The notes under the pieces: model-generated | The model's input: only the letters and a program-made list of their open reading frames with translations | Database searches by the model: none | What the model was told of the DNA's origin: nothing | Part shown: piece after piece, positions 1 through 6,985 of the stretch | How positions within the stretch are numbered: the stretch's first letter is position 1 | Layout: each line of letters opens with the position of its first letter | Position numbers and translations under genes: made by a program | Source: Simkania sp. | GTDB lineage: Bacteria; Chlamydiota; Chlamydiia; Chlamydiales; Simkaniaceae | Reading direction: 5' to 3' | Length of the DNA stretch: 36,886 bases | Assembly (NCBI GenBank): GCA_028281425.1 | Contig: JANQJX010000244.1 | Location: 1-36,886, forward strand

Positions 1-278
1 GGATCTTTGATCACCGTCACCGTGCCTCCAAAAGCCCCTCCATCGAGAATCACAGGGGTGATGATCGACCCTTGAACGCAAAGGGTTCCACTCTTAATGC
101 CTGTTGTTCCCGTGTAGGTATTTTTCCCCTTTAAGGTGAAAGAGGCCCTGTTTCCATCCCCCATCGTCAGCCCCTCTGCTGTGACATCTCCTCCTCCGAT
201 TCCTTTGTTACTTTCAATAGGATGTGGAACAAAAGAGCTTTGATTGAAGTTTTGGATGGTGATTTGTCCTCCTGACAT
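1..278 (-). pseudogene. autotransporter-repeat (PATR-type) protein fragment, runs off the left edge
   Basis: The minus strand carries an open frame from an ATG at 278 (alternative in-frame ATG at 305, stop just upstream) through position 1. The peptide is rich in Gly, Thr and Ile and contains the signature FTLKGKNTYTGTTGI followed by KSGTL, which matches the autotransporter-associated beta-strand repeat. Such repeats form passenger beta-helices of type V secreted surface proteins. These proteins are normally very long and begin with a signal peptide. Here the repeat lies within 60 residues of the first possible start and no signal peptide is visible, so I read this as a truncated or broken piece of a surface-protein gene that continues to the left. 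An intact gene using a frameshifted upstream part cannot be excluded. Confidence 0.6.
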
Positions 279-313
279 TATAAAAATATGGAGATTGGGC
301 AACATTTGGGATC

Positions 314-472
314 ATGAGTCGACAAGCCAATGCCCTACAAGATGATTCGATTTGGTCGATGTGGTTTGGTCCCCTTCAAGACCCTAATATTTCTTCTCGT
401 ATCCACTCCGTTTTAAGCTATCTCAATCAGAAGCAAGACAAAAATCTAGTCGAGTTTATTTTTAAACCCTAA
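314..472 (+). pseudogene. unrecognised 52-residue coding remnant
   Basis: An ATG-initiated frame of 52 codons (begins MSRQANALQDDSIWSMW, ends EFIFKP) lies between the autotransporter fragment and tRNA-Arg. The frame is open a further ten codons upstream. The amino-acid composition looks like the C-terminal tail of a normal protein, and no ribosome-binding site is visible before the ATG. I do not recognise the family. It may be the tail of a deleted gene or a chance frame. Confidence 0.25.
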
Positions 473-562
473 TCTGTACTTTTACCAAAAGACAAAAAAT
501 AACCCCCCTTGCTTTAGTCATGGGATTGTTGAAAATTAGATTTTAAGTAATTTCTAAAATAC

Positions 563-635
563 GCATCGGAGAGGATTCGAACCTCTAACCACCTGATCCG
601 AAGTCAGGTACTCTATCCAATTGAGCTACCGATGC
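563..635 (-). tRNA. tRNA-Arg (anticodon TCG)
   Basis: On the minus strand, 73 nt fold as a complete cloverleaf. The acceptor stem is GCATCGG/CCGATGC, the D-arm is TAGCTCAATTGGATAGAG, the anticodon loop CTTCGGA gives anticodon TCG (reads CGA), and the T-arm contains GGTTCGAATCC. CCA is not encoded. It lies 176 bp before recO on the opposite strand. Confidence 0.95.
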
Positions 636-811
636 TTTTTAACTTTCTTATCTAAACCAAAAAAATGAGATTTTTATCGAAAAAACTTGTTTCTTTTTAT
701 TATGCTATATTGATAAGTGTAAGGGTTCTGCTATTTTCACCGCCCATAAAGACAGGACAAAGTAACAAAACTTCCTAATTTTATCTAGAAGTTAAAAACC
801 TTAATAATAAG

Positions 812-1432
812 ATGCTAAGAGAATATCAAAATGAAGGGATTATTTTAAAAACATATCCCTATAAAGAGCAAGGAAGAATTGCTCATCTTTTTACTCCTAA
901 TTTGGGAATCGTACATCTTTTCATCAAACGCATCTCTCCTAAAAATTCGCAACTCATGAATTTAATGGCACCTCTTTGCCTTGGAAAATATATCTATCGT
1001 CTTGGAAAATCAGACCTTTACTTATTTATCGATGGGTTTATCATCAATCTTCATCTTTTTTTACGTCAAGATTTTGTTTTATTAAACTACGGAAGCCAGA
1101 TGATTCAAGCCATCCACCTTTCTCAATTCCCAGGGAAACCTGCTCCTAAACTCTACCTCCTTTTATTGACATACCTTAAAAAACTTCCTTTAGCGCCTAA
1201 AATACTTTGGACAAGCTTTAGACTTAAGCTCCTGATGCATGAAGGCTTCATGGCTCTATCAAAAGGCTCCATTTACTTCGAAGGAAATCAGATACAAGTT
1301 TCTTCTGATGCCTGGAAACTTTTAGTCATCTTAACCAGAGCGCGTCTTTTTACTCCCCTTCTTCATTTGGATCTTCCTCAAGATCTCGAAGAAAAAATCG
1401 ACACTCTTTTTGCTCTTTTTTTAAAAAAATAA
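812..1432 (+). CDS. recO: DNA repair protein RecO (recombination mediator)
   Basis: The protein has 206 residues. RecO binds single-stranded DNA with RecR and loads RecA in the RecFOR gap-repair pathway. The N-terminal part has the typical opening EGIILKTYPYKEQGRIAHLF followed by GIVHLFIKRI, which forms the OB-fold of RecO. The rest is helical. It is shorter than the usual ~240 residues, and I see no CXXC zinc motif in the C-terminal half, as in several divergent RecO proteins. The ATG at 812 is the first start that keeps the OB-fold complete. Its position ahead of yidD and pheT matches the recO-pheT neighbourhood of Chlamydia trachomatis. It appears to be transcribed alone. Confidence 0.85.
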   Translation: MLREYQNEGIILKTYPYKEQGRIAHLFTPNLGIVHLFIKRISPKNSQLMNLMAPLCLGKYIYRLGKSDLYLFIDGFIINLHLFLRQDFVLLNYGSQMIQAIHLSQFPGKPAPKLYLLLLTYLKKLPLAPKILWTSFRLKLLMHEGFMALSKGSIYFEGNQIQVSSDAWKLLVILTRARLFTPLLHLDLPQDLEEKIDTLFALFLKK

Positions 1433-1573
1433 CTAAAATATATGACCTCGGAGTATCCCCTATTTTTCTCTTTAGCGCTACATAGTCACCTAATTTCATC
1501 GGAAAGGAAATTGCTACATCTCACAAACATCCTTATCCAAACCCTCTCTGGATTCTTGTGAATTCTTCTTACT

Positions 1574-1746
1574 CACCCGTATTTTACGCGACCCCTGAAA
1601 AAAGGCATGCTTGAGTGTTTTTCGAAAAGCCAAGAAATTTTCGAATGGATAAGTTTGCAACCTCACCTAAAAGAATTTATTGGAGGTATCGGAAAACAGA
1701 GCATGTGGATTTTTCTAAAATGGGTATGTGAAATAGAAGCTAGCCT
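1574..1746 (+). repeat. family B MITE, copy 1 (complete)
   Basis: About 172 bp, starting with CACCCGTATTTTACGC and ending near GTGAAATAGAAGCTA. The internal landmarks shared by the family are GGCATGCTTGAGTG, AAGAAATTTTCGAATGGATA, TTTGCAACCTCACCTAAAAG, AATTTATTGG and AGCATGTGGATTTTTC. It has no coding capacity. It directly precedes the remains of an IS630-type transposase. Confidence 0.75.
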
Positions 1747-2010
1747 ATTATTGAGCTATTCAAAAAATTAGAAACCCACGATTCAATAGGATTAAAATTC
1801 CTCCTTCCTTATGCGCTCAATTAAATTTGATCAAGAGGAGATGATAGTTCATGAACAAGAAAGTAAGAAGTCATAGATGCTATAGAAAATTTATGGATCT
1901 CAAAAAATCTATCATCGATTTTTTTGATAACATTTCTTTTTTTTAAAAATGAATTAAAATGCCTACTTACTCAAAGTCTTCAACATTATCAAACAAAAAA
2001 TCTAAATTAG
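1747..2010 (+). pseudogene. IS630-family transposase remnant (C-terminal DDE part)
   Basis: Reading across frames gives pieces of the characteristic IS630 C-terminus. FLLPYA comes first, then LNLI, then (after two in-frame stops where IERLW is expected) FMNKKV and YRKFMDLKKSIIDFF. After a shift in a T-run at about 1935-1944 comes KNELKCLLTQSLQHYQ, ending at a stop at 2008. The canonical family sequence is of the form LPPYSPxLNLIERLWKxxKKxV. At least two frameshifts and two stops make it inactive. The left part of the gene is absent and the sequence begins at the end of a family B MITE. IS630 elements insert at TA, the same target inferred here for family B. Confidence 0.7.
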
Positions 2011-2429
2011 GATGAACATGTTAAAAATCAAAATAAATCTCTATCTAAAAATAAAAATTAAACTTGATTTTTATCTAAATTTTTCCTCAAAATGCTTTTA
2101 TCTTTTTATACCAGTCATGTTTGAAAAATCTTTTTAACAAATGGGATTGCTCAACAGTGAGATTTTTTGGGAAGGAATTTTCTCTTTTATCGCAAATATG
2201 TTTTAAGCTAAGTTGACGCCATCAAATGAAATTCGCTGATTTAAGCTCAAAATACATTTGTATAAAAGAGGAAGTGGCATTTTCATCGAAGCGGTTCCAT
2301 AATCTTTCAACAAAGGCTATGTAAACGGAGGTAAAAATGACCTCTTTTCCAAATGGAAAAAAGATTTTTCACTCTCGATTGATATGAGACATAGAATTCA
2401 TAAACTCTTAAAAAAGGAAAATAAATTTT
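2011..2429. other. 419-bp AT-rich gap without a recognisable gene
   Basis: Between the IS630 remnant and the ankyrin gene I find only short broken frames on both strands, such as a minus-strand piece at about 2235-2335 with stops. A weak purine stretch (AAAAAAGGAAAA) lies 13 nt before the ankyrin ATG. I see no tRNA-like fold, MITE copy or convincing terminator hairpin. Confidence 0.5.
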
Positions 2430-3443
2430 ATGTTAAAATTTCTTTTAAAAAAGAGCTTTTTTTTCTTTCTTCTCTTTCCATTTTTTTTCTCAGATCTTTT
2501 TTCTTATGCTTATGAAAATCAAATCGAATGGCAAAAAGGGTCTCAAACAAGTCGAAGAAAAAATTTAAGTGACGCCATCAAAGAAGGAGATATAACCAGT
2601 GCTAAAGCCTTAATTCTCTATTTGGAAAATATCAACGCCCCTTTATTTGATCAAAATGAAATGACCCCTCTTATGGAGGCTGCTTATTATGCTCAAATTG
2701 AACTTGTGAAATTATTGCATCATTTAGGCGCAGATATAGAAGCTTGTGACCGAAATGGATATACCGCTCTTTCTCACGCCTCATGTTATGCAAAAAATGC
2801 AGATCCAAATAGTGCTAAAATCGTTGTTGATTTCCTTATTCAAGCAGGTGCTGATATCGAATCTTCAGGATATAACAATGAAACTCCCCTTATTCGCTGC
2901 TGTTACAAAGAAAGATATGCATCTATTGCTAAATTTTTAATCGACTCAGATGCAAACATCGAAGCAATCAATAACTGTGGGAAAACACCTCTTATGATCG
3001 GAGCAATGCATGAAAATATCACAATTGTCAAGCATCTCTTAGAAGCAGGGAGTCAAGTTGAAACAAAAGATATCGACGGAAGAACAGCTTTAACACTTGC
3101 TGCAATGTTTAATCAAAATACCCAAGTCTTAACTCTTCTTAAAGCCTTTAATGCCAATTTTAATACGCTTGATCTTTCTGGAAAAACCACTCTTATCAAT
3201 GCACTTCATCAAAATAAAAATATCTTTGTCATTAAGTTTTTAATCGAATCTGGGGCCAAAACTGAAACTCCTGTATCTGAAATTATAAAAGAAGTAGACC
3301 CCCTAGAAACGATGAACAAAAATTTGGATAACCAAAACAAAGATCTCAATGATCATCATTCTATTCCAAGTGAAGAAATGACATTTGAAGAAACAGTTCA
3401 AAACATAAAAAAAGACTCTATTTCAGAAGAAGAAAAAAGCTGA
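2430..3443 (+). CDS. exported ankyrin-repeat protein
   Basis: The protein has 337 residues. Residues 1-28 are a signal peptide: Lys-rich start, a Phe/Leu core, then SDLFSYAYE. Residues ~75-290 hold six ankyrin-type repeats with the usual pattern TPLMEAAYYAQIELVKLL, GADIE and NGYTALSHAS. The C-terminal ~50 residues are acidic and unstructured (many Glu, Asp, Asn). Ankyrin repeats mediate protein-protein contacts. In intracellular bacteria, ankyrin proteins are often effectors or envelope proteins. The signal peptide points to Sec export to the periplasm or surface rather than to type III secretion of an unsignalled effector. No enzymatic domain is visible. The gene stands alone, 70 bp before gabD on the same strand. 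Confidence 0.8.
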   Translation: MLKFLLKKSFFFFLLFPFFFSDLFSYAYENQIEWQKGSQTSRRKNLSDAIKEGDITSAKALILYLENINAPLFDQNEMTPLMEAAYYAQIELVKLLHHLGADIEACDRNGYTALSHASCYAKNADPNSAKIVVDFLIQAGADIESSGYNNETPLIRCCYKERYASIAKFLIDSDANIEAINNCGKTPLMIGAMHENITIVKHLLEAGSQVETKDIDGRTALTLAAMFNQNTQVLTLLKAFNANFNTLDLSGKTTLINALHQNKNIFVIKFLIESGAKTETPVSEIIKEVDPLETMNKNLDNQNKDLNDHHSIPSEEMTFEETVQNIKKDSISEEEKS

Positions 3444-3513
3444 AATAAAATTTAAAAAACAAACAATGGTAAGCAAAAAGAGCGTGATATTCTGCTCTGA
3501 AAATGAGGTTATT

Positions 3514-4974
3514 ATGCTAAAACTAAAAGATCCAACTCTTTTAAAAACTCAAAGTTATATCAATGGAAACTGGGTAAGTGGAACCCAAAGCTTTAAAGTT
3601 TACAATCCTTTTGATGGAACGCTTGTAGCCGAAGTGACAGAAGTTAGCAAAAAAGAGACCATAAAAGCCATTGAAATGGCGCAAAATGCTTTCATCTCTT
3701 GGAAAAACCTTACAGCCGAGGAAAGAGGGAGCTATCTTTTAAAATGGGAAAAACTCATTCATAAACATTGGGATGATATCGCCACAATTTTAACTCATGA
3801 AGTGGGAAAACCCTACGAACAATCGGTCCATGAGCTCATGGGGAATGTAGGTTTTTTGAATTGGTATGCTCAAGAAGGCAAGCGTCTCCATGGACATACT
3901 CTCCAATCTCCTGACCCAAATCGTCGCTTCATGACGATCAGACAACCTCTCGGAGTCTTAGGACTGATTACTCCTTGGAACTTTCCTTCTGTTCTTGTAG
4001 TGCAAAAATGTGCTCCTGCACTTGCCTCTGGATGTACCATGGTTTTAAAACCAGCAGAAGATACCCCTCTTTCTGCTCTTGCTCTTGCAGAACTTGCTCA
4101 TCGAGCCGGTTTTCCTCCAGGTGTCTTTAATGTTCTGCCTTGTCTTGACCCAACAGAAGTAGGAACAATTTTAACTTCCCATTCTCTTATTCGTAAAGTC
4201 AGCTTTACAGGATCGACCTATGTAGGAAAAAAGCTGATGAGCGCAGCAGGTAAAGGAATCAAAAATATTTGCATGGAACTTGGAGGCAATTGCCCTGCAA
4301 TCATTTTTGAAGATGCTCAATTAAACCGCGCTGTTGAAAGCACTTTTTGGTTTAAATTTTATAATGCAGGCCAATGTTGCAATAATATCAATCGCTTTCT
4401 AGTCCAGGAGAGTGTCTATGAGACTTTTGCACAAAAATTTCAAGCCATGATCGATAAACACCTTAAAATGGGCTCTGGTATGGACCCCTCTAACAACCTC
4501 GGTCCTCTTATCAATGAGCAAGGCATTGCTAAAGTAGAAGAACTTATTCAAGATGCCCTTCAAAAAGGAGCAACTCTTCGATGTGGTGGCTCTCGATCAA
4601 ATATGGGCCCCCTTTTTTATAACCCTACCATTTTAACCAATGGAAATCAAAATATGCGCCTATACCGAGAAGAAATTTTTGGGCCAGTTGCTGCAATGTA
4701 TCCTTTTAAAACAGAAGAAGAAGCCATTCAAATGGCAAATGATACTCAATATGGACTAGGAGCCTATTTCTTTACTGAAAATATAGGAAGAAGCTTTAGA
4801 GTTTCTGAAGCACTCGAAGCAGGCTCTGTTGGAATGAATACAACCGATGTCTGTTCAGAACTCCTTCCCTTTGGGGGATGGAAAGAATCGGGCATTGGAC
4901 GGGAAAATTCAGCCCTTGAAAGCCTCAATGATTACTGCGAAATCAAGTCGGTTATTTTTGGAGGCATTCACTGA
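3514..4974 (+). CDS. gabD: NAD(P)-dependent succinate-semialdehyde dehydrogenase (aldehyde dehydrogenase family)
   Basis: From the ATG at 3514 (preceded by GAGG at a good distance) the protein has 486 residues, close to GabD of E. coli (482). An upstream in-frame ATG at 3466 would add 16 residues with no family match. The enzyme oxidises succinate semialdehyde to succinate. Family signatures visible are GLITPWNFP and KPAEDTPLSALALAEL (cofactor-binding Lys), FTGSTYVGK, MELGGNCP with general-base Glu255, and NAGQCC with catalytic Cys289. The substrate is inferred from overall similarity. Another aliphatic semialdehyde is possible. It may feed the incomplete TCA cycle. It ends 33 bp before a tRNA-Leu on the other strand. 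Confidence 0.8.
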   Translation: MLKLKDPTLLKTQSYINGNWVSGTQSFKVYNPFDGTLVAEVTEVSKKETIKAIEMAQNAFISWKNLTAEERGSYLLKWEKLIHKHWDDIATILTHEVGKPYEQSVHELMGNVGFLNWYAQEGKRLHGHTLQSPDPNRRFMTIRQPLGVLGLITPWNFPSVLVVQKCAPALASGCTMVLKPAEDTPLSALALAELAHRAGFPPGVFNVLPCLDPTEVGTILTSHSLIRKVSFTGSTYVGKKLMSAAGKGIKNICMELGGNCPAIIFEDAQLNRAVESTFWFKFYNAGQCCNNINRFLVQESVYETFAQKFQAMIDKHLKMGSGMDPSNNLGPLINEQGIAKVEELIQDALQKGATLRCGGSRSNMGPLFYNPTILTNGNQNMRLYREEIFGPVAAMYPFKTEEEAIQMANDTQYGLGAYFFTENIGRSFRVSEALEAGSVGMNTTDVCSELLPFGGWKESGIGRENSALESLNDYCEIKSVIFGGIH

Positions 4975-5006
4975 GCTTTTAAAATCAGATCAAGAAAAGA
5001 GAAAAT

Positions 5007-5091
5007 GCGAAAGGGGGGACTTGAACCCCCAAGGGATTTTACTCCCACTACCACCTCAAGGTAGCGTGTCTGCCAGTTCCACCACTTCCGC
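5007..5091 (-). tRNA. tRNA-Leu (anticodon GAG)
   Basis: An 85-nt class II tRNA on the minus strand. It has acceptor stem GCGGAAG/CTTTCGC, D-arm GTGGTGGAACTGGCAGACAC, anticodon stem CTACC/GGTAG with loop TTGAGGT (anticodon GAG, reads CTC), a long variable arm around GGGAGTAAAATCCC, and T-arm GGGTTCAAGTCCC. CCA is not encoded. Confidence 0.95.
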
Positions 5092-5150
5092 AAAAGGGAA
5101 AAACATTGTATGATATCTATAAGTAAGTATCCAAGCAAGAGGTTTTGTAC

Positions 5151-5357
5151 GTGAAAAAGGTTTTAATTTTTTTAGTAAGGCTTTATCAATTTCTCATCCG
5201 CCCCCTGTTGGGACAGTGCTGCCGCTTTTATCCCTCATGCTCTGATTATGCTCTTTGTGCAATCAAGAAATATGGGTCCTTTAAAGGAATTTATTTAACT
5301 CTAAAACGCCTTTGTAAATGTCATCCTTGGCATCCAGGAGGCATCGACTTTCCTTAA
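5151..5357 (+). CDS. yidD: membrane protein insertion efficiency factor YidD
   Basis: A 68-residue protein of the YidD family, a small inner-membrane-associated helper of YidC-dependent membrane protein insertion. It shows the conserved cysteine-rich core CCRFYPSCSDYALCAIKKYG and the C-terminal CHPWHPGG. The N-terminal amphipathic/hydrophobic helix is KKVLIFLVRLYQFLIRPLLG. I choose GTG at 5151 because AAGAGG lies 8 nt upstream. A TTG at 5145 is in frame but too close to that site. The stop codon TAA (5355-5357) coincides with the left end of a family B MITE. Its place between recO and pheT agrees with chlamydial gene order. Confidence 0.9.
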   Translation: MKKVLIFLVRLYQFLIRPLLGQCCRFYPSCSDYALCAIKKYGSFKGIYLTLKRLCKCHPWHPGGIDFP

Positions 5358-5701
5358 ACCCCTATCTCTCATTCCCCCTATGGAAAAAGAGTTGCACAAC
5401 TGTTTTCAGAAACGCCAAGAAATTCTCGAATGGATAAGTTTGCAACCTAACCTAAAGGGCCTGCCTTGAAATGGAAAGTCATTGTCTAAAGGATCTTTTC
5501 TCCTTAGGCCTTAAGATAAGTCGCATCTCCTTTTGCTCTCAAGAGTCTAATGCATTTGCACCTTTCACAATTTTCGAAAAAAATCTCAAGGGATCCGAAC
5601 AATTTTTCAGTTCAAGGCAGGCTCCTAAAAGAATTTATCGGATGTGTGAGCGAAACAGAGCATGTGGATTTTTCAGAAAGGGAAAGCGAAATGCGAGCTA
5701 A
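5356..5701 (+). repeat. family B MITE, copy 2, interrupted by a family A MITE
   Basis: The left half (5356-5456) carries GGAAAAAGAGTTGCAC and GAATGGATAAGTTTGC. The right half (5625-5701) carries CTAAAAGAATTTATCGG, GAGCATGTGGATTTTTC and the end GCGAAATGCGAGCTA. The halves are separated by a complete family A element. The left end overlaps the yidD stop codon. Confidence 0.8.
5457..5624 (+). repeat. family A MITE, copy 1, nested in family B
   Basis: 168 bp with terminal inverted repeats GGGCCTGCCTTGAA and TTCAAGGCAGGCTC. It is flanked by a perfect 5-bp direct repeat CTAAA (5452-5456 and 5625-5629), so the insertion event is visible. Removing the element and one CTAAA restores an uninterrupted family B sequence. 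There is no coding capacity. Internal landmarks are AGGATCTTTTCTCC, GTCGCATCTCCTTTTGCTC and TTTCACAATTTTCGAAAAAA. Confidence 0.9.
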
Positions 5702-5706
5702 AATCC

Positions 5707-6870
5707 CTATCTCTCTCTTTCTTCTCCTTTAGGGATAAGAAGAACTTTTCCTGGACACAGCAGGGTAGATTCAAGAGCGTTGGCTTTCTTAAGTTCTTCA
5801 ATGGAAATATTAAATCGACGGGAAAGACTCCAAAGAGAATCTCCTTTTCGTATCACATATTCAATCGCCTTTTCTTGGGGACTTTTGGGACGAATAAAAG
5901 CCTCGTTTTCCCACAAAACAAGTCTTTGTCTTGCAAGATCACAAATCGCATTGGAACGCAAAGAAGTCTCAACAATGCGTTTTAAAAAAGCTATGACTGG
6001 TTCTGTTGGTTGATCTAAAAGCTTTAAAAAAATTTCCAGCTGCTTGTTGCTCAAACAATTGTAAGCATAAGCGGGATTGAGAGTCACAAGCAAATAAGCT
6101 GCAAGTTTTGAATGATGAAAACCACTCAAAAAAGCTCCTAAATCAAGAATCTCACCTGCGGGATTTTCTTCTATAGAAATACAGACAGAAACGATTTGCT
6201 TCCAATTGCCATCTAAAAGCAGCTTAAGAATGATCTCTTTTGGAAAAATAAAAGGAAGACGATTAAAAGCTTTTTCAATAAGATAAAATTCTTTAGAAAG
6301 AAAAAAAGTCTCTTTAAGAGATGAGGGCGTTTCTCCTTTGAATTCTTTAAGTTTCTCAAAAAGACCTTGAGGAGTGAAAGGCCATTTTTCGAAATGAGCA
6401 AAAAAGACAATCGCCCTAAATTTCTCATCATCAAGTCCAGGAAAAAGGGGGAGATCTAGATTCATTTCTTTGAGATGAAAAAACCGAGTTTCCAATTTTT
6501 GCCCTGAAAGCGCTCTTTCTATATCGAAAAAATACCTAGAAACAAGCGCAGAAAGAGCAAGATCTCGTTTGCAAAATCCCTGTTCAACCAGTTTCGAATT
6601 TTCTAGTTTTTTTAAAAGATCATTAAAAGGCAAATTGAGATATTTTTTCAAAATCTCTTGATTTGTCAAAGAAAAAGAAGAAAAAATAGATTTTTTTGGA
6701 ACAAAGATTTTCTGACGAAAGAGAAGTTCAATTTTTTTTTCTTTTTTAAGAAAAAAAGTGAGAAATGTCGCAATCAGTCCAATATTAAAAGTCACACTGA
6801 TCATGAGTGCTTGAACAAGGAGTTTAGAGCGTTTATAAAAAAGATTTTTAAGATAGGTTTCTTCTTGCAT
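5707..6870 (-). CDS. inner-membrane protein with C-terminal LysM domain
   Basis: The protein has 387 residues. Residues 1-15 are charged and cytoplasmic. Residues ~17-41 form one membrane helix (LLVQALMISVTFNIGLIATF). The remainder is a helical periplasmic region with no family I recognise. Residues ~338-382 are a LysM domain (EYVIRKGDSLWSLSRRF, then LLCPGKVLLIPKG), a fold that binds glycan chains of peptidoglycan. It is probably anchored in the inner membrane and touches the thin or septal chlamydial peptidoglycan. Position directly upstream of, and divergent from, pheT matches the uncharacterised CT474 slot in C. trachomatis. Homology to CT474 itself is inferred from position. The start ATG at 6870 gives a sensible N-terminus. 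Confidence 0.7.
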   Translation of the reverse strand: MQEETYLKNLFYKRSKLLVQALMISVTFNIGLIATFLTFFLKKEKKIELLFRQKIFVPKKSIFSSFSLTNQEILKKYLNLPFNDLLKKLENSKLVEQGFCKRDLALSALVSRYFFDIERALSGQKLETRFFHLKEMNLDLPLFPGLDDEKFRAIVFFAHFEKWPFTPQGLFEKLKEFKGETPSSLKETFFLSKEFYLIEKAFNRLPFIFPKEIILKLLLDGNWKQIVSVCISIEENPAGEILDLGAFLSGFHHSKLAAYLLVTLNPAYAYNCLSNKQLEIFLKLLDQPTEPVIAFLKRIVETSLRSNAICDLARQRLVLWENEAFIRPKSPQEKAIEYVIRKGDSLWSLSRRFNISIEELKKANALESTLLCPGKVLLIPKGEERER

Positions 6871-6985
6871 GATCCTTTGAAAATAACAAAAAAATCACCA
6901 CCCGCCAATAGAAAAAAACAAAAGTTTTCTTTCTTCAATCGATAAAATCTGTTAAAATCGCTCAAAAATATGACCCCCTACATGT

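Noticed and set aside
2110..2170. Similarity between 2125-2165 and 18345-18385 (both with AAATGGGATT and a T-rich GG stretch)
   Set aside because: Only short low-complexity matches with no defined ends. Not enough for a repeat family.
2430..3443. Type III-secreted ankyrin effector
   Set aside because: A clear Sec signal peptide is present, so direct type III export from the cytoplasm is not the simplest reading. Kept as exported ankyrin protein.
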